Source of the DNA: Ramlibacter sp.
GTDB lineage: Bacteria; Pseudomonadota; Gammaproteobacteria; Burkholderiales; Burkholderiaceae_C
Reading direction: 5' to 3'
DNA: 64,000 nt
Assembly (NCBI GenBank): GCA_029237735.1
Contig: JAQZBU010000027.1
Location: 6,794-70,793 of the forward strand
Of this stretch, positions 8,286 through 18,108 are shown piece after piece. The notes below the pieces were generated by a model that searched no databases, was not told the origin of the DNA, and was given only the letters and a program-made list of their open reading frames with translations. Every line of letters begins with the position of its first letter. The stretch's first letter is position 1. A program made the translations under genes and the position numbers.

Positions 8286-8905
8286 ACAGGGAAGACGTAT
8301 ACCGCCACCAGAACTTCGGCAACCCTTCTGGCATCGGCAGCCGCTGCGCCCTGGTGCTGGTGGATTTCGTGAACGGATTCGTCGATCCCGATCAGTTCGG
8401 CGGGTCCCACATCGAGCAGGCCGTGCACGCGTCCGTGCCGCTGCTCGATGCTTTCCGTGTGGCTCGCTTGCCGATCGTGCACACCCGTGTCGTGTACTCT
8501 GACGATGGCTCGGACGCCAACGTCTTCTGCATGAAGGTGCCCGGGTTGCTTCGCCTTACCGAAGACGCGCCCATGTCGCAGATCGTTCCCCAGCTGACGC
8601 CGCGGGCCGGTGAGCGGGTGCTGCGCAAGACGAGCGCGTCTGCCTTCTTTTCCACGGGCCTCGCGCAATGGCTTGCATTCCGCGGTGTCGACACGGTGGT
8701 GGTCGCCGGGTGCACCACCAGCGGCTGCATCCGCGCGACCGTGGTCGACTCCATGCAGTCCAACTTTCGCACCGTCGTCGTGAGCGATTGCGTGGGTGAC
8801 CGCGCGCTGGAGCCGCACCATGCCAACCTGTTCGACATGCGGCAGAAGTATGCGGACGTGCTGGGCCGCGACGAGCTGCTGGCGCTGCTGTCGGCCAAAC
8901 GCTGA
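8282..8905 (+). CDS. Isochorismatase-family cysteine hydrolase (maleamate/N-carbamoylsarcosine amidase-like)
   Basis: A 207-residue hydrolase with the Asp-Lys-Cys triad of the family: Asp in LVLVDFVNGF (residue 28), Lys in VLRKTSASAF, and Cys in VVAGCTTSGCIRATVVDS. The opening VYRHQNFGNPSGIG followed by FVDPDQFGG resembles N-carbamoylsarcosine amidases and NicF-type maleamate amidohydrolases rather than isochorismatases proper. It overlaps the lyase stop and is followed 2 bp later by a maleate isomerase-like gene. This order recalls the nicF-nicE step pair of nicotinate degradation (maleamate to maleate to fumarate). Other nic genes are absent, so the native substrate is uncertain. Confidence 0.85.
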   Translation: MNREDVYRHQNFGNPSGIGSRCALVLVDFVNGFVDPDQFGGSHIEQAVHASVPLLDAFRVARLPIVHTRVVYSDDGSDANVFCMKVPGLLRLTEDAPMSQIVPQLTPRAGERVLRKTSASAFFSTGLAQWLAFRGVDTVVVAGCTTSGCIRATVVDSMQSNFRTVVVSDCVGDRALEPHHANLFDMRQKYADVLGRDELLALLSAKR

Positions 8906-8907
8906 CC

Positions 8908-9654
8908 ATGCCGCGGCCGCATTCCAACTACGGCTGGCGAGCCAGGCTGGGGCTGATCGTGCCGCCGACCAACACGGTGAACGAGGCTGAATGGCAGCTC
9001 CTGTTGCGCGAGCTCGAAGGCGTGACCTTGCACGTCACCCGCATGGCGCTGCACACGAACAGTGCCACGCCGGAAGGCAAGCAGGCGCTGATGGCCGATA
9101 TCGAGCAGGCCCTGGGCATGCTCGCACCGGCGCAGCCCGATGTGATCGCCTACGGATGCACGGCGGGCTCGATGGTTTCGCCGCTGGACAGTTTGAGTGA
9201 TGCCATGCAGTCGTTGTCGCATGTTCCCTGTGTGGCGACGGCGCCCGCCCTGGTGCATGCGGCGCGTGCCATGGGCATGAAGCGCATCGTCGTCGCAACT
9301 CCTTATCACGATACGCTGAACCGGCACGAGGTGGAATATCTCACTGAGCAGGGACTGGAGGTGCTCGCCATCAGCGGCTTGGGAATCGGCGCCGCCGGTC
9401 CGCACGACTTCGTCCGGATCGCTCAGGTGCCGGAAGAGAAGGTGTTGGAGCACTGCGTGTCGGCGTGGCGCGAGGGTGCCGACGGCATGATCATCTCGTG
9501 CACCGATTTCGCGACCTTGCGAGTCGTACCCCGCCTCGAAGCCCTTTTCGGTAAGCCCGTCGTATCCAGCAACCTGGCCACCCTTTGGCGCACCCTGCAG
9601 GCAGCCGGCATCCCGCCTGTCATCGCGGGACACGGCGGGCTGCTGGCGAGCTGA
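8908..9654 (+). CDS. Maleate cis-trans isomerase / arylmalonate decarboxylase-like protein
   Basis: A 248-residue Asp/Glu racemase-superfamily protein. The N-terminal LIVPPTNTVNEAEW corresponds to the substrate carboxylate loop of maleate isomerases. The two active-site cysteines fall at C84 (YGCTAGS) and C198 (SCTDF), as expected for cis-trans isomerases and racemases; arylmalonate decarboxylases usually keep only one. Maleate isomerase converts maleate to fumarate without cofactors. The gene lies 2 bp after the amidase and ends the cluster. Together the pair could turn an amide such as maleamate into a TCA-cycle acid. Hydantoin or aspartate racemase activity is a possible alternative. Confidence 0.82.
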   Translation: MPRPHSNYGWRARLGLIVPPTNTVNEAEWQLLLRELEGVTLHVTRMALHTNSATPEGKQALMADIEQALGMLAPAQPDVIAYGCTAGSMVSPLDSLSDAMQSLSHVPCVATAPALVHAARAMGMKRIVVATPYHDTLNRHEVEYLTEQGLEVLAISGLGIGAAGPHDFVRIAQVPEEKVLEHCVSAWREGADGMIISCTDFATLRVVPRLEALFGKPVVSSNLATLWRTLQAAGIPPVIAGHGGLLAS

Positions 9655-9668
9655 CCGCGCAGCGCGCT

Positions 9669-10541
9669 CTATAGATCCGTGCGTAGCTTCCAGATTTCCG
9701 GGAACAGCACCACGTCCAGCATCTTGCGCAGGTAGCTCACACCGCCGGTGCCGCCGGTGCCGCGCTTGAAACCGATGATGCGCTCCACGGTCGTCACGTG
9801 CCTGAAGCGCCAGAGGCGGAAGGCGTCTTCCAGATCGGTCAGTTCCTCGCCCAGCTGATACAGGTCCCAGTGTTGTTTGGGATCGCGATAGACCACCAAC
9901 CAGGCCTGCTCCACCTCCGCGCTCTCGACGTAAGGCTGCGTCCAGTCGCGCTGCACGTACTGCGCCGGCACGGCCAGGCCGCGCCTGGCGAGCAGCCGCA
10001 GCGCCTCGTCGTAGAGCGATGGCGATTGGTGCGCTGCCTGTACCTGCGCGAGCAGCTCCGGCCGGTGCGCATGGGGCTGGAGCATTGCGGCGTTCTTGTT
10101 GCCCAGCGCGAACTCGATGCAGCGGTACTGAGCGCTTTGGAAGCCGCTGGAGCTGCCGAGGTAAGGGCGGATCGCGCTGTACTCAGGCGGCGTCATCGTG
10201 GCCAGCACGTCCCAGGCATGCACCAGCTGCTCCATGATGCGGCTCACTCGCGCGAGCATCTTGAAGGCGTTGCCGAGCTCGTCGGCCGCAATATTCTCGA
10301 TCGCTGCGCGCAGCTCGTGCAGCATCAGCTTCATCCACAGCTCACTGGTCTGGTGCTGGATGATGAACAGCATCTCGTTGTGGTCGGGCGAGAGTGGTTT
10401 TTGCGCGTTCAGGATTGCATCAAGCTGCAGGTAGTCCCCATAGCTCATCGTGCGGCTGAAATCCAGCTGCGGGTTCTCCGCGGCGACGATGGATTCGGCC
10501 GTGGCGGGCGTGGTAAGTGTCGTGGGTTTTTTTTCAGTCAT
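9669..10541 (-). CDS. kynA: Tryptophan 2,3-dioxygenase
   Basis: A 290-residue heme dioxygenase that opens the indole ring of L-tryptophan to N-formylkynurenine. Family blocks are clear: [49 protein letters not shown], and the C-terminal heme-ligand region [26 protein letters not shown]. It is the last gene of a three-gene operon read leftward, starting 1 bp after the kynU stop. The length is that of the bacterial enzyme. No kynR-type regulator is next to the operon. Confidence 0.97.
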   Translation of the reverse strand: MTEKKPTTLTTPATAESIVAAENPQLDFSRTMSYGDYLQLDAILNAQKPLSPDHNEMLFIIQHQTSELWMKLMLHELRAAIENIAADELGNAFKMLARVSRIMEQLVHAWDVLATMTPPEYSAIRPYLGSSSGFQSAQYRCIEFALGNKNAAMLQPHAHRPELLAQVQAAHQSPSLYDEALRLLARRGLAVPAQYVQRDWTQPYVESAEVEQAWLVVYRDPKQHWDLYQLGEELTDLEDAFRLWRFRHVTTVERIIGFKRGTGGTGGVSYLRKMLDVVLFPEIWKLRTDL

Positions 10542-10542
10542 G

Positions 10543-11826
10543 TCACGTCACCGCGTGCTTGCGCATGAATTCGGGGCGTTGCCATTCGGCGTCCTCCAGC
10601 ACGTGCCGCAGGTGTTCCACGGCGTGCCATGTGTCTTCGAACCCGATGTACAAAGGCGTGAAGCCGAAGCGCAGGATGTCCGGCTGCGCGCCGTCAACAG
10701 CGCCATCCCCGGCGCGGAAGTCGCCGACCACCCCGCGCGCGATCAGCGCCTGCACGATCGCGTAGGCGCCCTCGGCCCGCGTGAGGCACACCTGCGAGCC
10801 GCGGCGCCCATGCTCGCGCGGCGTCGCCAGGCCCAGCCCGTGTCCGGCGCAACGCTCCTCGACCAAATCGATGAACAGGTCGGTCAACGCGAGCGACTTG
10901 CGGCGCAAGGCCGCGATGCCGCCCAAAGGCTGCGCGGCCGAGACGGTGTCCAGCCCGCACTCGAGGGCCACCATGCTCAGGATCGGCTGCGTGCCGCAGA
11001 GGTAGCGCGAGATGCCCTGAGCCGGCCGGTAATGCGGCGTGAATTCGAATGGCGCCGCGTGTCCCCACCACCCGGACAAGGGTTGCTCGAAGCGGTCCGC
11101 ATGGCGCGGGTGAACCCACACGAAAGCTGGCGCACCCGGTCCGCCATTGAGGTACTTGTAGCCGCAGCCGATGGCGAAGTCCGCATCCGCCGCGTTCAAA
11201 TCGACCGGCACCGCTCCGGCGCTATGGGCGAGGTCCCACACCGCCAGGGCGCCGTTCCGATGCGCAGCCGCAGTGAGCGCGGCCATGTCGTGCATCGCGC
11301 CGGTGCGGTAGTTGACGTGCGTGAGCATGAGCACGGCCACCTGGGGCCCGAGCGCATCCTCCATCCGGCCCTCATCCACCAATTCAAGGGTGTAGCCGCG
11401 TTCCTTGCACAGCGATTGGGCGATGTACAGGTCGGTCGGAAAGTTGTCGCGCTCGCTGACGACCACCTTGCGCTCGGGGTGCTCGCGGGCGGCGATGTGC
11501 AGGGCCGCGCTCAGCACCTTGTAGAGGTTGATGGAGGTGCTGTCGGTGGCGATGGTCTCACCCGGCCGCGCGCCGATCAAGGCGCCGATCTTGTCGCCCA
11601 GGCGCTGGGGCAGCGTGAACCACCCGGCGTCGTTCCACGAGCGGATGAGGCCCTGGCCCCATTCCTGGTTAACGGCCCTGGCCACGCGTTCCGGCGCGCT
11701 GCGCGGCATCACACCGAGCGAATTGCCGTCGAGGTAAATCACGCCTTCGGGCAGGGTGAAGAGTTCGCGCAGTTCACGAAGCGGGTCTTGCGCGTCCAGT
11801 GCGCGGCAGTCTTGCAGGCTAGTCAT
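10543..11826 (-). CDS. kynU: Kynureninase
   Basis: A 427-residue PLP enzyme that cleaves L-kynurenine to anthranilate and alanine. [12 protein letters not shown] is at the N-terminus, and the PLP lysine lies in [14 protein letters not shown]. The [10 protein letters not shown] and [13 protein letters not shown] blocks are also typical. The frame is open for another 180 codons upstream, but that stretch is antisense to kynB. The ATG at 11826, overlapping the kynB stop by 4 bp, is the natural start and gives the normal family length. Confidence 0.96.
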   Translation of the reverse strand: MTSLQDCRALDAQDPLRELRELFTLPEGVIYLDGNSLGVMPRSAPERVARAVNQEWGQGLIRSWNDAGWFTLPQRLGDKIGALIGARPGETIATDSTSINLYKVLSAALHIAAREHPERKVVVSERDNFPTDLYIAQSLCKERGYTLELVDEGRMEDALGPQVAVLMLTHVNYRTGAMHDMAALTAAAHRNGALAVWDLAHSAGAVPVDLNAADADFAIGCGYKYLNGGPGAPAFVWVHPRHADRFEQPLSGWWGHAAPFEFTPHYRPAQGISRYLCGTQPILSMVALECGLDTVSAAQPLGGIAALRRKSLALTDLFIDLVEERCAGHGLGLATPREHGRRGSQVCLTRAEGAYAIVQALIARGVVGDFRAGDGAVDGAQPDILRFGFTPLYIGFEDTWHAVEHLRHVLEDAEWQRPEFMRKHAVT

Positions 11827-12458
11827 AGTTCGCGCAGCACGGCCCGCACGGGCGAGGCATCGGCCGCCATCAGTTTGAGGGGCAGGGCGATCAGCTCGTA
11901 GTCGCCCTCGGGCACGTCGTCCAGCACCAGGTTTTCCAGCACGCGCAGGCCCAGGCGGCGGATCACCTGGTGGCTGTCGAGCGATTTGCTTTCGGCCGGA
12001 TCGATGCTCGCAGTATCGATACCCACCAGCTTCACGCCCAGGCTCGCCAGCTGCTCGACGGTGTCGGGTGCGTAGGCGGCGAGTTGCGCGTCCCATCGAT
12101 CGATGGGCGCGCGCTCGTAGGTGCGCACCAGCACGCGTGCGGGCAACTCGCGCGCTGCGTGCGCCAGGTGCTCCCACCGCACCAGCGGCCCCTTGCCAAT
12201 CGCATGAATGACTCGGCACGGGCCCAGGTAAGGCGAGAGGTCGATGGCGCCGATGGGCGCGCCTTGTGGGTCGTAGTGCAAGGGCGCATCGGCGTGCGCA
12301 CCAACGTGCGGGGACATCGTGATGCGGCTGACGTTCACCGGGCAATCCGGCGCCAGCGTGGCTGACCACTCCTGGCTGTAGGGCGTGTCACCTGGAAACA
12401 CGGGAGAACCAGGCGCCACCGGCGGCGAGATGTCCCAGATTCGTTTCGTCGAAATCAT
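11823..12458 (-). CDS. kynB: Kynurenine formamidase (arylformamidase)
   Basis: A cyclase-family hydrolase that converts N-formylkynurenine to kynurenine. It carries the metal motif HxGxHxDxPxH ([11 protein letters not shown], about residues 51-61), the [21 protein letters not shown] start and [18 protein letters not shown]. The ATG at 12458 gives 211 residues, the normal KynB size; a TTG at 12482 in frame would add 8 residues and also lacks a convincing ribosome binding site. First gene of kynB-kynU-kynA, overlapping kynU by 4 bp. Confidence 0.95.
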   Translation of the reverse strand: MISTKRIWDISPPVAPGSPVFPGDTPYSQEWSATLAPDCPVNVSRITMSPHVGAHADAPLHYDPQGAPIGAIDLSPYLGPCRVIHAIGKGPLVRWEHLAHAARELPARVLVRTYERAPIDRWDAQLAAYAPDTVEQLASLGVKLVGIDTASIDPAESKSLDSHQVIRRLGLRVLENLVLDDVPEGDYELIALPLKLMAADASPVRAVLREL

Positions 12459-12548
12459 TGGATAAGTGTGCGTCGCCGCCAATACCCATGGTGTCGGTTA
12501 ATTCCAACAAGCGCCAAAAATAGTTGAAGCCTAAAGCAAATAGCTCTG

Positions 12549-13496
12549 TCAGGCGACCCTGCCGAGCAGGAGGTACTCCATCAGTGCCTTCTGCGCGTGC
12601 ATGCGGTTTTCCGCCTCGTCCCAAACGACCGATTGCGGGCCGTCGATCACATCCGCTTCAACTTCTTCGCCGCGGTGGGCGGGCAGGCAGTGCATGAAGA
12701 GCGCATCCGGCTTGGCGACGCGCATCATCTCCGTGTCCACGCACCAGTCGGCGAAAGCCTTCTTGCGCGCTTCGTTCTCTTCCTCATAGCCCATGCTGGT
12801 CCACACGTCGGTCGTCACCAGATCCGCGCCGCGGCAGGCGTCCATCGGGTCCTTGAAGACCTTGTAGCTCTCGTTGCTGCGCAGGCCTGCCACTGCCTGA
12901 TCCACCTCGTAGCCGCTGGGCGTGCTCACATGCACCGTGAAGCCAAGAAGTTCGGCGGCCTGCAGCCAGGTGTTGGCCATGTTGTTGCCGTCGCCTACCC
13001 AGGCGACGACCTTGCCCTTGAGGAAGGCGGCGTCCGGCATGCCCTGCGCGTTCGTGCCGCGGTGCTCGAGCAAGGTGAAAAGGTCGGCCAGGATCTGGCA
13101 GGGGTGGAACTCGTTCGTGAGGCCGTTGATCACCGGCACGCGCGAGTGCTGGGCGAAGCGGACGATCTTGTCCTGGCCGTAGGTGCGAATCATCACCAGG
13201 TCGACCATGCGACTGATCACCTTGGCACTGTCCTCGATGGGCTCCGCGCGGCCGAGCTGGCTGTCGCCGGTGGTCAGGTGGACGACGCTGCCGCCCAGCT
13301 GGTACATGCCCGCCTCGAAGCTCACGCGGGTGCGCGTCGAGGCCTTCTCGAAAATCATGGCGAGCGTGCGGTCTGCAAGCGGGTGGTACTTCTCGTAAGC
13401 CTTGAACTTCTTCTTGATAACGGCGGCGCGCTGGAACAGCCACGCGTATTCGCCGGCCGACAGGTCGCTGAACTGGAGGTAGTGCTGCATTGTCAT
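12549..13496 (-). CDS. argF: Ornithine carbamoyltransferase
   Basis: A 315-residue anabolic ornithine transcarbamylase making citrulline in arginine synthesis. The carbamoyl-phosphate site is EKASTRTRVSFE near residue 50, with NEFHPCQILADLFT near 130 and the ornithine-loop Cys in MHCLPAHRGEEV near 267. It follows argD on the same strand, 7 bp after the argD stop, so the two form an arginine operon. Two in-frame ATGs at the start (13496 and 13490) cannot be separated by eye. Confidence 0.97.
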   Translation of the reverse strand: MTMQHYLQFSDLSAGEYAWLFQRAAVIKKKFKAYEKYHPLADRTLAMIFEKASTRTRVSFEAGMYQLGGSVVHLTTGDSQLGRAEPIEDSAKVISRMVDLVMIRTYGQDKIVRFAQHSRVPVINGLTNEFHPCQILADLFTLLEHRGTNAQGMPDAAFLKGKVVAWVGDGNNMANTWLQAAELLGFTVHVSTPSGYEVDQAVAGLRSNESYKVFKDPMDACRGADLVTTDVWTSMGYEEENEARKKAFADWCVDTEMMRVAKPDALFMHCLPAHRGEEVEADVIDGPQSVVWDEAENRMHAQKALMEYLLLGRVA

Positions 13497-13503
13497 GGGA
13501 TCC

Positions 13504-14697
13504 TCACTGGGCGAGGAATTCCTTTACGAGCGGGACGAGCCTGGCCACGACTTCATCGGCTTCGCCCTGATTCATGATGAGGGGCGGCAGCAGGCGGACC
13601 ACGTTATCGGCGGTGACGCTGATCAGCAGCCCGGCCTCGGCCGCGCGGGCGGTAAGCACGGTGCAGTTACGGTCCAGCTCGACGCCGATCATCATGCCCT
13701 GGCCGCGGATTTCCTTTACGCCCGGCAGCCCGCCGATTTCGCGCGCCAGCGCGCCCCTCAGCTGGTTGCCCACGGTCGCCGCGTTTTCCAGCAGCCCTTC
13801 TTCTTGCATGATCCGGATCGTCTCGACGCCGGCCCGCATCGCGAGCGGGTTCCCGCCGAACGTGGTGCCGTGATTCCCCGGCTGGAAGATGTTGGCGGCC
13901 TTCGGGCCGGCGACGACGGCGCCGATCGGCACGCCCGAGCCGAGCCCCTTGGCCAGCGGCATCACGTCGGGCTTGATGCCTGCCCACTGGTGCGCGAACC
14001 ACTTGCCCGTGCGGCCCATGCCGCATTGAACCTCGTCGATCATGAGCAGCCACTCGCGCTGATCGCACAACTGCCGTACCTGCTGCAGGTATTCGACCCG
14101 CATCGGGTTGATGCCGCCTTCGCCCTGGATGGTCTCGAAGAACACGGCCACCACGTTCTTGTTGCCTTCGGTCGCCTTCTTCAGCGCCTCCATGTCATTG
14201 AGCGGGACGCGGATGAACCCTTCGACCAGAGGACCGAAGCCCTGCTGCACCTTCTCGTTGCCCGTGGCGGACAAAGTCGCGATGCTGCGGCCGTGGAAGG
14301 CCTTCTCGTACACCACGATCTCTGGCCTCTCGATGCCGCGATCGTGCCCGTACTTGCGCGCCAGCTTGATCGCTGCCTCGTTGGCTTCCAGTCCGGTGCA
14401 GCAGAAGAAAGCGTTGGTCAGGCCCGACAGTTCGGCGAGCGTTGCGGCCAGGCGCTCCTGGTCTGGCACGTGGTAATAGTTGCAGCTGTGGATGATCTTG
14501 CTGAGCTGGTCCTGCAATGCGGGCACGAGCTTGGGGTGGTTGTGGCCGAGCGTGTTCACGGCGATCCCGGCCAGAGCGTCGAGGTACTCCTTGCCGTTGA
14601 CATCCCATACTCGCACGCCCTGGCCGTGCGACAGCGCGATCGGCAGCCGGCCGTAGGTATTCATGGTGTGGGGCGAGGAAGCCTCGATAAACGCCAT
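13504..14697 (-). CDS. argD: Acetylornithine/succinyldiaminopimelate aminotransferase family protein
   Basis: A 397-residue class III PLP aminotransferase. The PLP lysine is in MPLAKGLGSGVPIGAVVA; YLDALAGIAVNTLGHNHPKL and NAFFCCTGLEANEAAIKLARKYG are typical of ArgD. It transfers an amino group from glutamate to N-acetylglutamate semialdehyde. The ATG at 14697 is chosen because GGAGAG lies about 9 bp upstream; an earlier in-frame codon would add nine unlike residues. argF follows on the same strand, which supports the arginine-pathway role. Confidence 0.95.
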   Translation of the reverse strand: MAFIEASSPHTMNTYGRLPIALSHGQGVRVWDVNGKEYLDALAGIAVNTLGHNHPKLVPALQDQLSKIIHSCNYYHVPDQERLAATLAELSGLTNAFFCCTGLEANEAAIKLARKYGHDRGIERPEIVVYEKAFHGRSIATLSATGNEKVQQGFGPLVEGFIRVPLNDMEALKKATEGNKNVVAVFFETIQGEGGINPMRVEYLQQVRQLCDQREWLLMIDEVQCGMGRTGKWFAHQWAGIKPDVMPLAKGLGSGVPIGAVVAGPKAANIFQPGNHGTTFGGNPLAMRAGVETIRIMQEEGLLENAATVGNQLRGALAREIGGLPGVKEIRGQGMMIGVELDRNCTVLTARAAEAGLLISVTADNVVRLLPPLIMNQGEADEVVARLVPLVKEFLAQ

Positions 14698-14839
14698 TGC
14701 AGTCTCTCCAGGAAGGAAGCCCAAAAAAGAAATCGGCTCAACGAGTGAGCCGCTGAGGCCCGATTTTAGGCACAGAGCCCGTCGCGGCTGGTTGACGATT
14801 GCGCATCACAGCGATGCGTTTTGACAGCTCGATGAAAGT

Positions 14840-14866
14840 TTGATCAGGTCTTATATAAGATATAAT
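14840..14866 (+). promoter_or_regulatory. Probable promoter of the DUF3579 gene
   Basis: A perfect TATAAT (14861-14866) sits in an AT-rich stretch that stands out from the GC-rich background. TTGATC at 14840-14845 could serve as -35, but the spacing is only 15 bp; a TTTGAT register gives 16. Transcription would start near 14873, about 58 bp upstream of the ATG at 14931. Confidence 0.5.
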
Positions 14867-14930
14867 ACTTGTGCACTGCAGCAAGGGGCGATTCCCCGTG
14901 CGCAAGGTCCCCCACCAGCACCTCCACACG

Positions 14931-15248
14931 ATGGTTTCGAGCAGCGCCAAAGAAGTTTTCATCCAGGGCATCACCCGTGACGGCAAGATGTTTCGCCCCA
15001 GCGACTGGGCGGAGCGGCTGGCCGGCGTGATGAGCTCGTTCCGTCCCGGGGGCGCCCAGCCGGGCAGCCATTTGAGCTACTCCCCGTGGTGCATCCCCAC
15101 CGTCATCAACGGCGTCAAGGCCGTTATCGTGAACCGCGAATTGCGGGATTTCGAGCCGATGGCCTGGGACTTCGTCATCAATTTCGCCCGCGACAACGAC
15201 CTGCAGATGGCCGAAGCCTGCCTTTTGCCCGAGCAGCGGCGCGCTTGA
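14931..15248 (+). CDS. DUF3579 domain-containing protein
   Basis: A 105-residue protein of a small family common next to argF/rpsT in Burkholderiales. It contains VFIQGITRDGKMFRPSDWAERLAG and the GSHLSYSPWCIPTVINGVKAVIVNREL core. No enzymatic motif or membrane segment is seen and the function is unknown. The ATG at 14931 is preferred because the 20 residues upstream in frame are unlike the family and the length then matches. It is followed by a strong terminator. Confidence 0.85.
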   Translation: MVSSSAKEVFIQGITRDGKMFRPSDWAERLAGVMSSFRPGGAQPGSHLSYSPWCIPTVINGVKAVIVNRELRDFEPMAWDFVINFARDNDLQMAEACLLPEQRRA

Positions 15249-15259
15249 GGCCCGAACGC

Positions 15260-15287
15260 AAAAAAGCCGTCTTTCGACGGCTTTTTT
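15260..15287. terminator. Bidirectional intrinsic terminator between the DUF3579 gene and rpsT
   Basis: A perfect inverted repeat, GCCGTC-TTTC-GACGGC, is flanked by six A on the left and six T on the right. It therefore reads as a rho-independent terminator on both strands, serving the DUF3579 gene (+) and rpsT (-), which converge here. Confidence 0.9.
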
Positions 15288-15361
15288 GCTTTTGCTGGCA
15301 GCGCACCCGTTTCAAACGGCGCAAGTTCCTGGCGGAACCTACGGGCTGTTTGCCTGAATCG

Positions 15362-15670
15362 TCAGGCGGCGGTGGTGGCGGTGGCCAGGGCTTTCACCTT
15401 GGCGGACAGGCGGCTCTTGTCGCGAGCGGCCTTGTTCTTGTGGAAGATCTGCTTGTCGGCAACCGTGTCGACGATGCTCTGCGCCTTGGCGAAAGCTTCG
15501 GTCGCCTTGGCCTTGTCGCCGGCGGCCACGGCCTTCTCGACGTTCTTGACGGCAGTGCGGTACTTGGAGCGCAGGGAGGTGTTCGCTGCGTTCAGCTTGG
15601 TGTCCTGGCGGACGCGTTTACGGCCCGACGCGAGGCGCGGGTTCTTTTTCTTGGGTTTGGCTGATGCCAT
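15362..15670 (-). CDS. rpsT: 30S ribosomal protein S20
   Basis: A 102-residue, strongly basic protein beginning [22 protein letters not shown], with the S20 core [20 protein letters not shown] and [34 protein letters not shown]20 binds 16S rRNA early in 30S assembly. The Met at 15670 is the standard family start; the open frame upstream is not coding. It is divergent from murJ, the usual Burkholderiales arrangement. Confidence 0.97.
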   Translation of the reverse strand: MASAKPKKKNPRLASGRKRVRQDTKLNAANTSLRSKYRTAVKNVEKAVAAGDKAKATEAFAKAQSIVDTVADKQIFHKNKAARDKSRLSAKVKALATATTAA

Positions 15671-15768
15671 GGTGAGGGTTCCTTGTGTCTGAGGATGATG
15701 CCAGCAAAGCCCACCATTATATCCCGCCGGCTTCCCGCTATACACTCGGCTCGCACTTGCCCTCATCG

Positions 15769-17334
15769 ATGACCCTTTTCAAAGCCGCTTCCACCGTTTC
15801 CCTGTTGACGCTCGCTTCGCGCGTCACCGGGCTGGTGAGGGATCTCCTCATGGCGGCTGTCTTCGGCGCCACGGCACTGACCGACGCTTTCAACGTCGCG
15901 TTCCGCATCCCCAACCTGTTCCGGCGCCTGTTCGGCGAGGGCGCGTTCAGCCAGGCCTTCGTACCCGCCCTGGCGCACACCAAGGAAGCAGAGGGCGAGG
16001 AAGCGACCAAGCGGCTGATCGACAGCGTGGCCACGGTGCTGGCGTGGGCACTGCTCTTCACCTGCGCGCTGGGCGTCATTGGCGCGCCGGTGCTGGTCTG
16101 GGCGCTGGCGAGCGGCCTCAAGCAGGGCCCTCACAGCTTCGAAGCGGCCGTCTTCATGACACGCTGGATGTTTCCCTACATCGGGTTCATGTCGCTCGTG
16201 GCGCTGTCCGCGGGCATCCTGAATACCTGGAAACGATTCGCCGTACCCGCGTCCACCCCGGTACTGCTGAACCTGGCAATGATCGGCGCCGCCTGGCTGG
16301 GCGCGCCGTGGTTCGCGTCGATGGGCATCGAACCCATCTATGCGATGGCAGGCGGCGTGATGCTGGGCGGCGCGCTGCAGCTGGGGGTGCAGATTCCGGT
16401 GCTGCATCGTCTGGGGCTGTTACCTCGCATCGGGCTCGGCTGGACGGCCCTGCGCACCGCGTGGTTTGATCCGGGCACCAGGCAGGTCGCGAACATGATG
16501 GTGCCGGCGTTGCTGGGCGTCGGCGTCGCGCAGATCTCGTTGCTCATCAACACGCAAATTGCCTCCTGGCTCACCCCGGGCAGCGTCACATGGCTGGGCT
16601 ATGCCGACCGGCTCATGGAATTTCCCACCGCCATGCTCGGCGTTGCGTTGGGCGTGGTGCTGATGCCGCAGCTTGCGGGCGCGCGAGCGAGCAACGATAC
16701 GGACCGCTACTCGGCCATGCTCGACTGGGGCCTGCGTCTGGTCGTGCTGCTGGCCGTGCCTTCGTCCATCGCACTCATGGTGTTCGCCGAGCCGCTGGTG
16801 GCCACGCTTTTTCATTACGGGGCTTTCAAGGACACTGACGTGTCGCAGGTTTCGCTGGCCCTGGGGGGCTATGGCGTCGGTTTGCTCGGCCTCGTGGCCA
16901 TCAAGGTGCTGGCGCCCGGCTTCTATGCCAACCGCGACATGCGCACGCCCGTGCGCATCGCGATCATGGTGCTGGTGATAACGCAGCTGCTGAACATCGC
17001 GCTGGTGCCGATCTTCAAGCACGCGGGCCTGGCGCTGTCGATCGGGATCGGTGCGCTGATCAACGCGGGCGCATTGCTGGTCGGGCTGATCAGGCGCGGC
17101 AGTTATCGGCCCGCGCCGGGCTGGGGCCTGTTCGCGCTGCAGGTGATTGCAGCCAGCGCGCTGCTCACCGTCTTCCTCATGTGGGCCGCGGGCGGCTTCC
17201 CGTGGGTGGCGATGCGCGACCACGCCTGGCAGCGCGTCGGGTTGATGGCGATGATGCTGTCGGGCTCCTCTGCTATCTACTTTGTAGCGCTCTGGGCGGC
17301 CGGGCTGAAACTACGGCAGTTTGTCACGCGCTGA
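15769..17334 (+). CDS. murJ: Lipid II flippase MurJ
   Basis: A 521-residue MVF/MOP-superfamily membrane protein with about 14 hydrophobic segments. It begins [33 protein letters not shown], with [22 protein letters not shown], a hallmark of MurJ. It moves lipid-linked peptidoglycan precursor across the inner membrane. The ATG at 15769 is used because it begins the conserved N-terminus; a start at 15685 would add a hydrophilic, unconserved tail that overlaps the rpsT leader. Confidence 0.96.
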   Translation: MTLFKAASTVSLLTLASRVTGLVRDLLMAAVFGATALTDAFNVAFRIPNLFRRLFGEGAFSQAFVPALAHTKEAEGEEATKRLIDSVATVLAWALLFTCALGVIGAPVLVWALASGLKQGPHSFEAAVFMTRWMFPYIGFMSLVALSAGILNTWKRFAVPASTPVLLNLAMIGAAWLGAPWFASMGIEPIYAMAGGVMLGGALQLGVQIPVLHRLGLLPRIGLGWTALRTAWFDPGTRQVANMMVPALLGVGVAQISLLINTQIASWLTPGSVTWLGYADRLMEFPTAMLGVALGVVLMPQLAGARASNDTDRYSAMLDWGLRLVVLLAVPSSIALMVFAEPLVATLFHYGAFKDTDVSQVSLALGGYGVGLLGLVAIKVLAPGFYANRDMRTPVRIAIMVLVITQLLNIALVPIFKHAGLALSIGIGALINAGALLVGLIRRGSYRPAPGWGLFALQVIAASALLTVFLMWAAGGFPWVAMRDHAWQRVGLMAMMLSGSSAIYFVALWAAGLKLRQFVTR

Positions 17335-17401
17335 ATACGCTGACAGGCGAGGGTTGCGCCGCAACTTGACGCGCGCCGGCCGCTCAATTACAAAAGAACT
17401 C

Positions 17402-18092
17402 ATGCTGCTGAATCTGACTGCTCCGACGCCGCTCGAGTACTTCAGCGCCCTCGTGCAGAGCGACGATCATTTCCCGTTGCTCGAGACGGCGGCAAGCCTT
17501 GCGCAGGACGAGTACTGCGACCTCGACGTGCAGCAGGTCCTCGGCGACGTGGACCAGCTGCTGGCGCGCCTGAAGCGCCGGTTTCCCGCCGATGCAGCGC
17601 CGCTGCACCGGCTGCGCTCGCTCAACCAGTTCTTCTTCCGCGACCTGAGTTTCGGCGGCAACGTCAACGACTACAGCGACCCGGACAACAGCTACCTTAA
17701 CGTCGTGCTTCGAACACGCCGGGGCAACCAGATTTCGCTCGCGGTGCTGTGGATCGAGCTGGCGCAGAACCTGGGCCTGCATGCGCGCGGCGTGTGCTTT
17801 CCCGGTCATTTCATGGTCAAGGTCAACTTGCCCAAGGGGCAGGTGGTCATCGACCCTTTCACCGGCCAGTCGCTCTCGCGCGAGGAACTCTCCGAGCGGC
17901 TCGAACCCTACAAGCGGCACAGCGGGCTGGTGGATGAGCGAGTACCGCGACCGCGGGCTCGCACACGCGGAGCAGGGGCACACGGCGATGGCTGTCACCG
18001 ACCTGGAAACCTATCTGGTACATGCGCAGGATTCGCTGGACATCGACTTCATCGCCGACCGTGTGTCGGAGCTCAGGCGCGCGAAGAACTAA
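17402..18092 (+). pseudogene. SirB1-like transglutaminase/TPR protein, broken by an internal deletion and frame change
   Basis: The first about 178 codons encode the SirB1/transglutaminase-like domain, with LRSLNQFFFRDLSFGGNVNDYSDPDNSYLNVVL, GLHARGVCFPGHFMVKV and VIDPFTGQSLSREELSERLEPY, ending at HSGLVDE near 17935. The typical C-terminal TPR segment (MSEYRDRGLAHAEQGHTAMAVTDLETYL to SELRRAKN) follows at once in another frame and stops at 18092. Intact homologues have roughly 40 more residues between the two parts, as I recall them. The junction is around GGATGAGCGAG at 17932-17942. If translated without a shift, the first frame would run into the convergent MFS gene to 18268. Real decay and assembly error are both possible. 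Confidence 0.75.
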
Positions 18093-18108
18093 GCCACCCG
18101 GCGCAACA

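Noticed and set aside
10543-12369. A 608-residue kynureninase with a long N-terminal extension
   Set aside because: The extra 181 residues are antisense to kynB; the ATG at 11826 overlaps the kynB stop and gives the normal length.
14821-14826. TTGACA as the -35 element for the DUF3579 gene
   Set aside because: It lies 34 bp from the TATAAT at 14861, twice the usual spacing; TTGATC at 14840 is nearer, although imperfect.
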